A stretch of DNA of 64,000 nucleotides, taken from Rutpela maculata. Taxonomy: Eukaryota > Arthropoda > Insecta > Coleoptera > Cerambycidae. Shown here one piece after another: positions 1 to 12,556 of the stretch. Within the stretch, counting starts at the first letter, position 1; the number at the start of each line of letters is the position of its first letter. A program made the translations under genes and the position numbers. The notes beneath the pieces were generated by a model. That model was given only the letters and a program-made list of their open reading frames with translations, was not told where the DNA came from and searched no databases. Location: the NCBI GenBank assembly GCA_936432065.2, contig OW386286.2:110468419-110532418 (forward strand). Direction: 5' to 3'.

Positions 1-995
1 GAATTTGAAGATATATTAGAAGAACCTAATAAAATATTAGGTTATTTTTTTATGCAAATAGACATTAATTATTAATAACTGATAATGTAATTACTCCGTG
101 GTAGGCCTATAAGTATTTAAATATTTTGAATTTGTCCTCATTTTTTGTTTTCCACTTTTAAAGTATTGCCTTATTAACAGTAAAATAAAAATATGCAGGG
201 GTAGAAATTAAATTACGTTTATTTACCTAACATAGATATATAAAACGAATTGTTTTAATAGTACAGTAACATCAGGTATAATAGTAAAAGGATCCCTTGA
301 TGCAATTTTTCTTTTGAAAATATACTTATTTTGAGATAGCAAGTGACCTTTGTGTTTCCGAGTATATGGATCAAATATGAGCAAAAAATAATTGCCATCA
401 AATAACAACAAAGCATGAAGTTCTCTTTGACGTATTTATAAGTTTTTATTTAATTTTATTTCACTGTCACTATAATACTTATAGGCTTAATTTTGAAAAA
501 GTTATTACAATGACCTTTACTACGTACCAGCTGTCCCAAGTTAACATCAATTGAAAGTTGCATTATATGAAATAAGATTTCAGATTCAGTTTGTCCCACT
601 GTGCAAACAATTTCTTCAAAAATTAAAAAATATATGTTTACAGTGTACAGATAAACGTATAGGGACAAAAAAGTGTCTTCTTTACAAGAGCTTTCAAACA
701 AAAAAAAAGAAAATAGAAATCGAACCATTAGGAGCTGAGATAAAAAAACATTCATTGTGGCTAATGGCAGCCATCTTTAATGGTCGCCATTTTGGTGTTG
801 CACGGATTTTAAAGTGGCTCCCTATCTGGAAAGTTACCTTTTGGCATCAACTATGACCACAGAAAGTGGAACATCCCAATCAAAAAGTGCAGATTTTTGG
901 CTTATATAGCCATGTACCCGACGTACTATAAAGCATAAAGTTCCCTTTTAAGTATGGCAAGCAAAAATTTAATATTTTCTTTTATTGATTATATG
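1..995. other. AT-rich stretch with no recognised gene
   Basis: Both strands carry only short open frames with no recognisable motif. The part at about 530-900 mixes short G/C islands with A-runs and looks like old repeat sequence, but I could not assign a family or ends. Confidence 0.5.
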
Positions 996-1206
996 TTATA
1001 TGCTTGCACTAATAAAAATAATAATTATTATTATAGTACAGTAGCTAGAGCTAAAAATATGCAAAACTTCGGAATAATGTCATATTGAATGGATTTCGTT
1101 CATTTTGGAAGTATAAGCTTCACAGAAAAGTTTCTATATTGTGCGGGGGCTTGCTAATTTATAGGGGGTAGATGCCACCCCCTCTCAGGGGGTGGCACTT
1201 AAAAAA

Positions 1207-2672
1207 TATATATATTTATTGGAGCTGAAGTAGAATCAAATTTTAAGAAGAAAAGGTTCTATGCAATTTTTCACACAAATTTATAGTTTTTAAGTTATAA
1301 CAACTTCAAAATTGCGATTTTAGCTTAAAAAAAACGGCTTTCGTCAGGTATCTCGAAAAGTATTACTTTATCGAAAAAATGTTACAGACCAATCACATAA
1401 AGTACAAACTGGGAATTAATTATATTTTTTGTTTATTGATGTAGGATTAATAATTTCGGAGATATTTAAGTTTACATTTGGCGTCCAAATGTTCATAAGA
1501 TAATTATTTAGAGTGAGAGTTAAATATCTCAGAAACTGTGACACATACGTCAAGGATGCTAGTAAGTAGAATTGGTTATTGATTAAGCTTTCAACTGTTT
1601 TTTTATTTGTTTCTATAGCATAAAAAACAAAGAAGTTATGACCGAAGCAATGTGCGTCTACACATTTTTTTTTAAACAACGTCGCCATTTTGTTACTGTA
1701 ATTAGCCAGTAATTAAAAAAAGGAATTTCAAACACTGTTTCTCATTAATATATAGCATGACGTAGATGTCAAATTTTTTAGTTTGTATACAGCACTTGCC
1801 TTAGAAAAAAATACAGTTTAAACTATAAAGGTATTTTCGATAAAAAGATATTTTATTTTCCTTTTCCAAATAGGTATCTCAATAAATATTAGTTTTATTG
1901 AAAAATGGGTAGAGACCAAAAATAAAGCTCATAAACTGCTAATGAATTTAGCTTGTTTATTTATTTACATAGATTTAATAGTTTCGGAGATATGAAAGTT
2001 TACAAATGGCGTCCGAAAGTTTATAAGTCGTAAAATGCAGTTTAAATGTTAAATATCTCAGAAATTGAGACACCTATGTCACGCATACTAAGAAATGAAA
2101 TTAAAGACAATTAATTGCGCTTTCAAATTATTTTTTACTCGTTCCTGTAGCATAAGAAGTAAAGAAGTTATGATGTAAAAATGAGCGTATTTATATTCTT
2201 TTATATAAAAAGGTCGCCATTTTGTTACTCTAATTAGCCAGTAATTTAAAGAAATTATCTCAAATACAGTTTTTCGTTAGGATGTAGCATTACCTAGATG
2301 TTCAAATATTTTTGCTCATTTAATGCACTTGCTTTAGAAAAAAATGCATTTTAAACATTAAAGGTAATTTCGAAACACTTGGATACCAAATATAAACTTA
2401 AATATCTCCGAAATTATTAATCCTACATCAATAAACAAAAAAATATAATTATTTCCCAGTTTGTACTTTCTGTAATTGGTCTGTAACATTTTTTTTTAAT
2501 AAAGTTATACTTTTCGAGATACTTGACGAAAGCCGTTTGGAAATACCTTTTTTTAAGCTAAAATCGCAATTTTGAAGTCGTTATAATTTAAAAACTATCA
2601 ATTTATGTGAAAATTTGCATAGAACCTTTTCTTCTTAAAGTTTGATTCTATTTCAGCTCCAATAAATATATA
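1207..2672. repeat. Palindromic repeat inside the outer foldback
   Basis: Left arm from TATATTTATTGGAGCTGAAG (from about 1210) and right arm ending CAGCTCCAATAAATATATA are inverted copies over at least 110 bp, including AAATCGCAATTTTGAAG-type sequence near 1310 and 2565. Diverged sub-repeats occur inside, such as ATTAGCCAGTAATT near 1702 and 2236 and TTTCGGAGATAT near 1456 and 1983. No coding sequence is convincing. Confidence 0.6.
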
Positions 2673-3065
2673 CAGTGTGTCTCACTTTTCATCGCTACAC
2701 CAATATCTCGGCCATTTGTTGGTCGATTTAGATCAAATTTGGTATACTTCTTTTGCTTCAGATTGTAATTAAAAAGTTATTTAAAAATTTTTTTTTCGAA
2801 ATTAAATACGCCTACTATGATCAAAAAAATTTGGCAAAAATTAGGAATTTATATCAAGAAAATCATATCTAAGATTTCAATAATAATCACCCTACTATTC
2901 GAGTTATTTATTGTCGGATATTTACATAACTTGGTAGTGGTGTAATAATGACGTTAATTAAGCATTAGGACACATTTTTTATCCAAAACACTATTATGAA
3001 ATGAATATTTGAAAAATGGTGGCTATTTTTTAAAATACTTAGAACTCGGCATACCAATATCTTTG

Positions 3066-3146
3066 TTAACATGGAGTGCTTTGGAATGATTTGATAATTC
3101 TTATTATTTCAATTTTATCAGCAATAGTTAATTGTTGTGCAGCCAT
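3066..3146 (-). pseudogene. Possible transposase N-terminal remnant
   Basis: From the ATG at 3146 the minus strand reads MAAQQLTIADKIEIIRIIKS and then stops after a few more codons. The L-T-x-x-x-K-I-E-I-I pattern resembles the start of mariner/Tc1-like transposases. The transposase at the right end of this window has LTNQQKIEIIKI in the equivalent place. Only about 26 residues remain, at the fold centre of a TA-flanked hairpin, so this fits a deletion derivative of an autonomous element. Similarity over so short a stretch could be chance. Confidence 0.35.
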
Positions 3147-3247
3147 GTTTAAGTTTAATTTGACATTCGATGCAATTGTCAAATCTATTCCAAAGCACTC
3201 CATGTTAACAAAGATATTGGTATGCTGAGTTCTAAGTATTTTAAAAA

Positions 3248-3948
3248 CCGCTGCCCAAGGAATCACTACTTCCACATTCGGATTTTCTATCCAAGTCACA
3301 CAACGAAAAAATTTTGTATCTGGAAATAATTGTTTATGGAATTTTAATAATATAATATTTGAAATCCTCTACCCCAAAAACCCATAAAACGATACCCCAC
3401 ATCGGTAGTGGGGTGAGGGTGGTGACAGGGGGTGGGAGTGGGGAGGTGGATAAAGTAAAAAAATATTTTGAGGTTTCTGGTTCTTATACATACACTAAAT
3501 CAATTTTTTTTTTCATTCCCTTTAATAATGGGGTGGGGGTGGTAATGGGGGTGGCTAATGCCAAAATTTTTTTTGAGACCTTAGCTTCTTTTGTCTATAC
3601 TAAATATCAATTTCATGAACTCTTACCTACTTGATTTACCTATTTACTCCAAATTTACCCCAATTTACCCCCCAACCCTTCGACGGAACAAGATGAAAAT
3701 ATAATCTAGTTCTAGATCTCGTTAAAGTACATATGTGTACCAAATTTCAAGTCAATATCTCAAACGGTTCCAGAGTAAACGTGCGCACAAAAAAGTTACA
3801 GACCGACAGACCGACAGACAGATAGACAGAAATTTTTTTTCGCTCAAACTTGAAATCTCGACGTTTCATGACATTCTAAGCCTATTTGAACAATAAAAAT
3901 TTTTAAAAATTTTTTTGTCGTTACTATACTTCCACTGGATGTGGAAGT
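3248..3948 (+). mobile_element. HINE/Helentron-like element, copy a
   Basis: Starts CCGCTGCCCAAGGAATCACT after an A-run and ends in the hairpin ACTTCCAC-TGGAT-GTGGAAGT. ACTTCCACATTCGGA-type sequence near the start repeats the hairpin arm as a subterminal repeat. A (GACAGACC)-type microsatellite, the complement of (GTCY)n, lies at about 3802-3830. The copy interrupts one arm of the surrounding palindrome. The other arm near 3025-3040 keeps the uninterrupted sequence, so the target was an A6/T6 run and no long target duplication formed. Confidence 0.7.
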
Positions 3949-4120
3949 AAAATAGCTACAATTTTTCAAATATTCATTTCATAATAGTGTTTTGGATAAA
4001 AAATGTGTCCTAATGCTTAATTAGCGTCTTTATTACACGACTGCCAAGTTATGTAAATATCCGACAATAAATAACTCGAATAGTAGGGTGATATTTATTG
4101 AAACCTTAGATATGATTTTT

Positions 4121-4677
4121 ACTTCCACATCCAGTGGAAGTACAGTAACGACAAAAAAATTTAAAAAATTTTTTATTGTTCAAATAGGCTTAGAATGTCA
4201 CGAAACGTCGAGATTTTAAGTTTGAGCGAAAAAAAATTTCTGTCTGTCGGTCTGTCTGTAACTTTTTTTGTGCGCACGTTTACTCTGAAACCGTTTGAGA
4301 TATTGACTTGAAATTTGGTACACATATGTACTTTAACGAAATCTAGAACTAGATTATATTTTCATCTTGTTCCGTAAATTGGGGTAAATTTGGGGAAAAT
4401 AGGTAAATCAAGCAGATAAGAGTCCATAAAATTGGTATTTAGTATATACAAGAGAAGCTAAGGTCCAAAAAAAAATTTTGGCATTAGCCACCCCCATTAC
4501 CACCCCCCACCCCGCTACCGATGTGGGGTATCGTTTTATGGGTTTTTGGGGTAGAGAATTTCAAATATTATATTATTAAAGTTCCATAAACAATTATTTT
4601 CACATACAAAATTTTTTCGTTGTGAGTGACTTGGATAAAAAATCTGGATGTGGAAGTAGTGATTCCTTGGGCAGCGG
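4121..4677 (-). mobile_element. HINE/Helentron-like element, copy b
   Basis: Reverse-oriented copy. It opens with the hairpin ACTTCCACATCCAGTGGAAGT, carries a CTGTCTGTCGGTCTGTCTG microsatellite at 4242-4259, and ends GGGCAGCGG at 4677. It is about 140 bp shorter than copy a, having lost the G-rich middle. It sits in the right arm of the TA-flanked palindrome, after a T-run. Confidence 0.7.
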
Positions 4678-5172
4678 TTCTTTTTAAAGGAATGAATATT
4701 TTTTAACGAAATTTGGTATACAAGGGTTTTAGGTCATGCCGAACAAGATTCTGTAAAAACAAAAACCCTATCTCAATCGCTAATATAAATTCCCAATTTT
4801 TGCCAATTTCTTTTGATCATAGTAGGCGTAATTAATTTCGAAAAAAAAAATTTTAAATAATTTTTTAATCACAATCTGAAGCAAAAGAAGTACACCAAAT
4901 TTGATCTAAATCGATCAACAAATGCCCGAGATATTGGGGTGTAGTGGTGAAAAGTGAGACACACTGTATATATATATTTTTTAAGTGCCACCCCCTGAGA
5001 GGGGGTGGCATTCACTCTCTATAAATTAGCAAGCCCCCGCACAATATAGAAACTTTTCTGTCAAGCATTTACTATTATACCTCCAAAAATGAACTAAATC
5101 CGTTCAATATGACATTATTCCGAAGTTAAAACCTCTAGTAACTGTACTATTAGTGCAAGCATATAAAATACT

Positions 5173-7676
5173 TGTGCCCGACATTAATTAGTCTTGGCAG
5201 ATCATGCTCTTAAAAAGGAATTTGTGTGATATTCTTTTCTTTTCTTTCTTTTCGGGTTCAAAAGTTACTAACAGTAATTGCAACAAAATATGCTTTTTCC
5301 TTTGAAAATTAAGCAAGATAGGGCAAAACAATATACGTAACTTTTCGGTAGAGCATAAAATTCTCTCGTATAATGATTATAATAAAAAACGGTACATTTG
5401 ATAGTTAAATTATCGTTATTAAAGGTAATATAATATTTATATTTTATTTTATATAATTATATATAATTGTATAAAAATTTTGTTTAATAGTTTTCTCATT
5501 CTAATGTAATACTGCGTACAGTCATAATATGTTTTCTTAATGTATATGGGGAAGCTAGTTTAGGGTGACCTCTTCCTTTTGTGTGTAAACTCTTTTGTGC
5601 ACCTTTTTTTCTTACATTCTTCTACCTACATTCAACTTAAATCTGGTGACAGTTGCTTTCTTGCACAGAGCAATAAAACAATTAAAGCGTCTCAAATGCC
5701 AAAAGAACTGTTGCCAATGGTATACAAAAGCTACACAACGCCTGTTTAAAACAAGATAGAGTTATATTACAGTATTTAGCCATAAATCGAACTAAAAAAT
5801 TATTAGTCCTAAATTACTATGACGAAAATAAAATGTATAAATGAAGTATAAAGAATTATTTTAGAATTTGTTAAAATTAATTAATCAAAACATTAGAATA
5901 CATTAAAACAAATTAACTGAGCAGTTGGAAATTTAAAATAAAATGAAAGTCATTGTTTATAAGAAATGCTCTAGTACAGAAAAAATAATTTTCAATTCCG
6001 TAAAAATACATGGCGAAAACTGCAGTCCTAGAGATAATGACGTATACTTCACGAAAAGAATTATTTGTAAATGGTACAAATTTTGTTCTTTATTTTTTGA
6101 ATAGACACGTGATATTTTTAACATCAATATTTTATAAACAACTCGAAAAATAAAGCAATAAAAGATATAGTTTCACTCACTTTCGTTACAGATTTATGCA
6201 TTATTACACTATATTTCTTAAATTATACAGACAGTAATTTTTATTGGTTTTTATTTTCTTGCTAGTTAACAAATTATCAGAAAGTTTTTTGTCTATTTTT
6301 ATTCAATGCTTAGATTTAGTTCAGGACTTCTTATTGCACTTGTTACCACACCAAAATCAAAAACAAACTAAAATAATAAAATCGCGGCAGAAAGAATTCC
6401 TTAATCACCTTTTTTGATGCTGTCATAAAGTTGTTTAGGGCAAACGCTCTGCTCTTTTCCCACTAATATTTTCGTTAGTGTTTTCTAACTGTGATTAAAA
6501 TATACCTTTTTTTATCTAAATATGTAGGTATATTATTTGCCTACATGTAATAAAACAAGAATAGCAGTAGGCTATGTTTTGATTCTAACATGTGTTAAAT
6601 AAAATGGACATTTCGGACAGAACGCTTTGGTTATGCAGACAAAATTAATGTTTTGAATCTAGTTTTTGTCAATTTCCACGGTATACTTGATACGAGTATT
6701 TTCTCGATTTTTAAATTATTATTCACAAAAGAATTTTCATGTTTACGTATACGGTTGTTTTTGTTATTTTTTTCTATCTAAAAAAAAATATAAACACATT
6801 CGGCGATTGTTAATAACAAATTGTTTATTAAATAAACAAATAAATTCACAACAAAAAAAATATTTTTTCCACCTTTTGAATAATTGCAAATAATAAATTT
6901 AGGAATAAATTTTTTTCTTAATAACATGTTTAAATAATGAAAAAAGACAGAAGTGATTATAAACAATTAAAAACAATTTTTAAGAATTTTTTTAAATCTA
7001 ATATTCTATAACAAATAAAATGGCAGAAAAATATTTTTCAAAAATACGTAATTTATCTATTTGTTTGTAAAATTTGTTTAAACAAATAGCAATAAAAATT
7101 TTAAGTTTACGTAATCTTATAGTATTTTTGAATATTAAAAAAGTAAGAGTAATTAAAATTAATAAAAAAAAATTTTTTCCTTTAAGTTTTTAAATAATAA
7201 CATAACTTTTATGAATTTTAAAATTAATATCTAATAACAAAAAATATTTTTACTTGTTCCGGACGGTTTCAGAGCATCGTAACGCCTTAGTGTTCGCTGC
7301 GCGGAGCTCTATTTTCAACATTAAATTAATATTATTAATAATCTCGTTAATAATAGATGTAGAGTTTCGGGAGTCGGGACTTTTTTATTGGAAATTTCTT
7401 CCTCTTTAAGAATCTTTCTTTCTTTAAAATTTTTAATAGTTTTCGAGTTATTTGCAAAAAACGGAACTCGTTATTTTTTCAATTTTCATTAGTTTATAAC
7501 TTTTGCAATTGTTTATGTGCGGGTTTGAAACTTTTGCACATTTTTCTAGACGTCATTCCGAATCTAATGCAATCAAGGTAGGTGCATGACGTCAGATGCA
7601 CCATGCAGGGAGACCGACTACAAATATAAATTCAAATAACCATCATAAAAATATGTGTGTTTATTAATAAAAAAAA
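5173..7676. other. AT-rich region without recognised genes
   Basis: Mostly A/T with long homopolymer runs, strongest at 6700-7260. The segment at about 5615-5790 is repeated in the same orientation at 9855-10020. The stretch near 6267 (AACAAATTATCAGAAAG) matches the arms of the palindrome at 10.5-12.5 kb and may be a solo fragment of it. Open frames here, for example at 6666-6893, are low-complexity and not credible genes. Confidence 0.5.
5615..5790 (+). repeat. Dispersed repeat, copy 1
   Basis: Shares an interrupted match with 9855-10020 in direct orientation. Both contain TCAACTTAAAT, a CAATAAAACAAT(T/C)AAAGCGTCTCAA block, GCCTGTTTAAA-type sequence and GAGTTATAT. The class is unknown. Confidence 0.55.
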
Positions 7677-8079
7677 CCGCTGCCTAAAAAATCACTACTT
7701 CCACATCTAGATTTTCCTGCCCAAACCTTTTACAGCAAAAAAATGTCGATACTATATTTGCAATCCACTGTGTAAAAATAATTGTTCATAGAACTTTGAT
7801 AATATAATATTTGAAATGGTAGTGGAGGTAGTAGAGGGGGAAGCTGTTGGCAAAAAATTTAGAGGCTCTTGTACACATAAATCACAATTTTATTTTTTTA
7901 TTCCCGTTAATAATGTGGTAGAGGTGGTGGCGAGTGCCAAAAAAGTATTCAGGCCTTTTGTTCCTTTATACACACTAAATCACAATTTTATCTTTTTATT
8001 CCCTTCCATAATCAAATTCAATAATTTGAGCAAAAAAATTTTTTGTACGATTACTATACTTCAACTCCACTACGTGGAA
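7677..8079 (+). mobile_element. HINE-like element, decayed copy c
   Basis: Starts CCGCTGCCTAAAAAATCACT after an A-run and keeps the ACTTCCACATC subterminal motif. It retains only scraps of the body and ends at a damaged hairpin (CCACTACGTGGAA). The microsatellite and the ACGGTTCCAGAGTAA block are gone. Confidence 0.6.
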
Positions 8080-8218
8080 TAGAATAGAATAAAACGATTC
8101 AAGTTAGCCCATCAAAATTGTGTTTTTTTAGAGACCAGGTAGGCTTAACAGGGAACCAAGACAGATCACGTCATACAGTTAGGTGCACCATACAGTAAAG
8201 GGAACCTGACTTAAAAAA

Positions 8219-8878
8219 CCGCTGCCTAAAGAATCACTATTTCAACATCCAAGTCTCTTACAAAGAAAAAAAGGTTGATACTGTATTTGCAGTCCATTAT
8301 GTGGAAATAACTGATCATAGAACTTTAATAATATAATATTTGCAATCGTCTACCACAAAAGCCCATGAAACAATATGCCATATCGACAGGGGGATGGTAG
8401 TGGAAGGTATAGCTGATGCAAAAAAAATTTAGGCCTTTGGTACTTATACACACACAAAATCACAATTTTATTTTTTTTCGTCCTTTAATAATGGGGTAGG
8501 GATGGTAATGGTGGTGATAGTGGAAGTGGCTGATGTCAAAAAAATTTTGAGTAGGTACTACTACTTCTCGTACATACACTAAATCCCAATTTTATAAACT
8601 CTCACTTGCTTGCTTTGCCTATTTATCCCCCCATCCCAAACTTCAACGGAATAAGATCAAAACATAATCTATTTCCAGATCTCTCTATAATACACAGGTG
8701 TCCCTTTTGAGTTAACATCATAAACGGTTCCAGAGTAATCGTGCGCACAAAAAAAAATTTCACACAGATTTTTTTTTGCTCAAACTTAAAATATCGACCT
8801 TTCGTGGCATTCTAAGGCTGTTTAAAACATTTCTTTTACCTTTATTATACGTTCACTCCACTATGTGGATGTGGAAGT
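8219..8878 (+). mobile_element. HINE-like element, copy d
   Basis: Begins CCGCTGCCTAAAGAATCACT after AAAAAA, keeps the AAACGGTTCCAGAGTAAT block near 8731, and ends CCACTATGTGGATGTGGAAGT. The microsatellite has been lost and replaced by an A/T run. It belongs to the older subgroup with copies c and i. Its 3' part and flank are duplicated at 12.57-13.37 kb. Confidence 0.65.
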
Positions 8879-9245
8879 AGTACCAGCTTATAGTGATTAT
8901 GGACAATGCCTATCTATCCTTATAATATGTAAAACATCATTCTGCATAATAATAATTATTGTTTAATGACCGATATTTCTCCATGAAAATTTTAGTACTA
9001 AAATTATAATAATTAAATATAGTATTATTGAATACTGAATGCAAAAAAACACAATCCTAATTTAGGAACATTTATTTGAATTTCTGTATTACACTTCAAA
9101 AGACATTTTAAGATGTTTAAGATGCTAACAACTATTCTTCTTTCATAACACTGTACCATGTATTTTATAATTCTTAGTAGGCATATGAATTTTTGAATTT
9201 AGATAAATTGTTCGAATATGATACAATACTTGTGTGTAAATTCTT
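8560..9245 (+). repeat. Segmental duplication, copy 1
   Basis: From the 3' part of HINE copy d onward this block matches 12557-13370 in direct orientation. Shared landmarks are GACAATGCCTATCTATCCT-type sequence after the hairpin, GATATTTCTCCATGAAAATT, ACATTTTAAGATGTTTAAGA and TTTTTGAATTTAGA. Since the HINE end lies inside both copies, the duplication post-dates that insertion. Confidence 0.6.
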
Positions 9246-10469
9246 TTGTACACAATAAATGTTCATTTATTTATTTATTTTATTTACTTAAAACTGTACC
9301 GGCCGCCAAATCATAAAAAATGAGGTACAGAGACGCTTGTAATTTTTTTAATACTCTTCTCAGTCATTTAAAATGCAATTAAAAATCTGAAAAAGCACAT
9401 CATCTGTAGGTTCCAGAAAACATTTTTCAAATCACAACGGATTTTTTAAAATTTATGTTGCTATTTAAATAAAAATGAAATGTTTCCTATTGTCACCGCA
9501 TTTTGCGGTTTTCGGGTCTTGATATAATCTTATAGAAATATATTTCTAACCATCATCCATCAATTTATAAAAACAAATATGTTTACTCACGTAACGGGGT
9601 CATAAAATTATGAACAATCCAAAAAAAAATCCGCGAATTTACTAGCCGATGAGTTTATGCATTCGTCAATTAACAAATAGAGCTTTTGATATGAAATTGG
9701 AACTGGCAGAATTTTTATTTTCACATGAAAAATAGTTACAATGATGTTAAAAAATTGTTTATATTTCGGTGAGCACGTGGTCATACGCTACAAGCGACCT
9801 GTTTTATATTTATTGCCGTACGCCCCGCTGAGTTAAGCGGGTGCCTTTTCTCTGGTACCTTTCTACATTCAACTTAAATACATCTTACAATGTCTGACAC
9901 ATGATGCTTTCTTGAATACAGCCCAATAAAACAATCAAAGCGTCTCAAGTGTCAAAAGAATTATTGAAATTATTGGCCTGTTTGAAGCACGATGGAGTTA
10001 TATGACAGTATAGTACCTAACGGTAGGAAGAATCATGCCAATATGCACCAAAAAATTATATTTTGTAAACTAGTGCCTAAAGATTTATAAAGGAAACTAC
10101 GGAAATAGCAACAAGAAAATATGGGGACAAAATAAATTGAGAAATATAAATATATCATATTTTTGATGATGTATCTATTTTATTGATTCCAAAAAATATA
10201 TGTTGTGATAATATGATATAGTAGTTAAAGATTGTACTAAAGACATGCAGTGAGTGTGTCAGAACAATGTGATGTGAAAAGAGAAAAATATATTAATTTT
10301 TTATTTTAAATGTTCCCATTATCAAATGTCTTTTTTAATTATCTATATCTATTGAGCATTTTTTCGAATTTAAATCGGCCCAGCCGTTCAAAAGATATAA
10401 ATTATTTTCGAAATATTGGTATTTTTGATTACCCCTAATGGTGGAGTCACATTAAGCATCAAAATAGGT
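9246..10469 (+). other. Non-coding stretch with a dispersed repeat copy
   Basis: I see no gene. The part at 9855-10020 is the second copy of the repeat at 5615-5790. The remainder is AT-rich unique or diverged sequence. Confidence 0.45.
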
Positions 10470-12510
10470 GAATAAGGAATTATCTGGCTGCAGCAGTCTT
10501 ATTGTTTGAATTTGTTGCCAGTATATATAACAGCAAGTGTATGAGAAGTTTTACATTAAATCGGTCCATTGCTTGTAAAATTTTAACAATTTATTTTTAA
10601 ACAGTGAAATTTTCTGCTATTTTCTTTATTATCTCCGGTCCTAGCAATCGTATCGCAATAATAAAAAGAGCCATTTGTTCGCAATAAAATTTTAAATAAG
10701 ACTAGGCCTATGAAAAACTTTCTGATAATTTGTTAATTTATAAAAAGTAATAATCACCAAAAAATTGCCTTTTTTGGTTATTTAAGAAATATAACATAAT
10801 AATGAATCAATTTTAACGAAAGTTGGTTTAACTATGCCCATTACTGAAGTAAACCCTCGTGCCACAATATTTATTCAAACGGTTAAAAACCAATAATAAT
10901 TTCGAAATTTTCATCGCGTTTAAATGCATCGATTTGTAGGACAATTTATTTTTAAAAATGTAGGTTTTTAAATGTATTTTACAATGGTATTAAGAAAAAA
11001 AATCTTCATTTAAACTATTTTTTTGAAATTTGTTTATGATTTTCAAAATTATAGTTATAAACAAATTCAAATAATCCTGTGGATTTTTTATAAAACTAAA
11101 AACGCAAAAGAATTACGAAAATAGATGAAACATTTAACATTTTTCTAAAAAAAAAATTATCTACTTGCATTTGGGGCCAGGATACGTCAGTTTTTGTAAC
11201 TAAGTCGCTTATAAATAAACAAATTAATATTTCTCCTTAAAATTGGGACCTGTTATTCTTCAATACCTGTATTTTTGTCTCATTTAGTTGAAAACAAACC
11301 AGAAGCACAATTTTTAAAAGATAATGTATAGAGGCCCGAAAGTCGGGCCTTTGGAAATTATGTTAGAGATCCGATAATTGCCAATTAGCTCTAAACGTTA
11401 TATTACTGTTTTACAAATTAGACTTTAGTATTTTAGACGATAGCACGTTTTTACCAAGATGCCGACGTTTAGGGTTCAACTCCTAACCGCGAATATTGTT
11501 TTTTTTTTATTGTATCAGTGATATTAAAAGTTTTACAAAGCTGTGTCCACGGACATAAGAATATTCGTTCAGATTAGATTGGTTCCTCCTTTTCGCGACA
11601 AAAATTAAGAAAATTATAAAAAATAAATGTGGTTTATGTTTTCATAACCACTCTATTCAATATTATTTCAAAAATTGCAATTTTAGATTATTTTCAAATA
11701 TCAGAGACAACGATGTAAGCTTTGAAAAACAACCACTCCAAATTTCAAAAAGAAATATTTTTTGGTTTATTTATAAGTGACTTTAACGCAAAAACTGACG
11801 TATCTCGACTCTCGACCTCAAATGCAAGCAGACCATTATTTTTTTTTAAAGAAATGCTATATATTTCATGTATTTTCATAATTCGTTTGCCGCTTTTAGT
11901 TTTATAAAAAAGATCACAGGGTTATTTGAATTTGTTTACAACTACAATTTTGAAAATTATAAACAAATTTCAAATAAACGGTTTAAATGAAGATATAATT
12001 TTTTTCTTAATACCATTGCAAAAAACATACAAACATCTACATTTTGAAAAAAAAACATTTTCTCCTACGAGTCGATGCCCTTAAGCAGTAAGCGATGGAA
12101 ATTTCGAATTTATTATTGGCTTTTAGCCGTTTGAAAAAATATTTTGGGTTAAAATTTCGCAAGAGAGTTTAGTTCAATAAAGGACTTTCATTAAAATTGA
12201 TTCATTATTACGTTGTTTTTTAAATAGCCAAAAAAGCACTTTTTGTGATTTTTATATATTTATTTTTAAATTAACAAATTATCAGAAACATTTTTTATAC
12301 ACCTAGTCCTATTCAAAACTCATTGCCAACAATTCCCTATTTTTATTTTTGTGACACGATTACTAGGATCAGAGATAATAAGGATAATAGCAGAAAATTT
12401 CACTGTTGAAAAATAAATTTTTAAAATTATACAAGAAACAAAACTGCCTATAGCACTTATACACAAAACAAATTAAAACAATAGAATAGCTACAGCCAAA
12501 CAGTCCATTC
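10470..12510. repeat. Two-kilobase palindrome (foldback element)
   Basis: Arms at about 10480-11240 and 11760-12500 are diverged inverted copies with the fold centre near 11495. Matching landmarks are GTGAAATTTTCTGCTATT (10604) with AATAGCAGAAAATTTCAC (12386), CTTTCTGATAATTTGTTAA with TTAACAAATTATCAGAAA, and ACGTCAGTTTTTG with AAAACTGACGT. No transposase was seen. The loop holds a perfect 8-bp hairpin and a tRNA-like B box. Confidence 0.7.
11331..11510 (+). other. Loop with GC hairpin and tRNA-like Pol III box
   Basis: Near 11334 a perfect hairpin reads AGGCCCGA-AAG-TCGGGCCT. Downstream at about 11474, GGTTCAACTCC matches the Pol III B-box consensus GGTTCRANNCC and sits in a T-arm-like stem (TTAGG/CCTAA). 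It is followed within about 20 bp by a long T-run that could end Pol III transcription. The A-box region is weak and no acceptor stem forms, so this is a SINE-like relic, not a tRNA gene. Confidence 0.4.
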
Positions 12511-12556
12511 AAAATTTATAAGCGATTTAATACTAAAGACTAATATTTTATGAAAT

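Larger units (their letters stand above)
2673..4966. mobile_element. TA-flanked mariner/Tc1-like hairpin element
   Basis: Ends read CAGTGTGTCTCAC at 2673 and GTGAGACACACTG ending at 4966, each bordered by TA, the target duplication of the Tc1/mariner (IS630) superfamily. The arms are inverted over several hundred bases. Arm 2860-3030 matches 3954-4118 inverted, and arm 3030-3110 matches about 3180-3247 inverted. Two HINE-like copies have inserted (3248-3948 and 4121-4677). A short frame near the fold centre resembles a transposase N-terminus. Confidence 0.65.
996..5172. mobile_element. Outer foldback element with nested hairpins
   Basis: Arms at about 996-1212 and 4975-5172 are inverted copies. 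Both contain GTGCGGGGGCTTGCTAATTT, a CCACCCCCTCTCAGGGGGTGG mini-palindrome and the end ATATGCTTGCACTAAT. The roughly 3.8 kb between them holds two further hairpin elements (1207-2672 and 2673-4966) and two HINE-like copies. I saw no transposase for the outer element, so it is a non-autonomous foldback element of unassigned superfamily. No target duplication was fixed. Confidence 0.65.

Noticed and set aside
456..856. Open frames on both strands near the left edge
   Set aside because: No motif, biased composition, and each strand overlaps the other.
3248..3948. The 700-bp family as a SINE or retroposon
   Set aside because: The A-run is at the start, not the end. There is no Pol III box or target duplication, and the other end is a hairpin.
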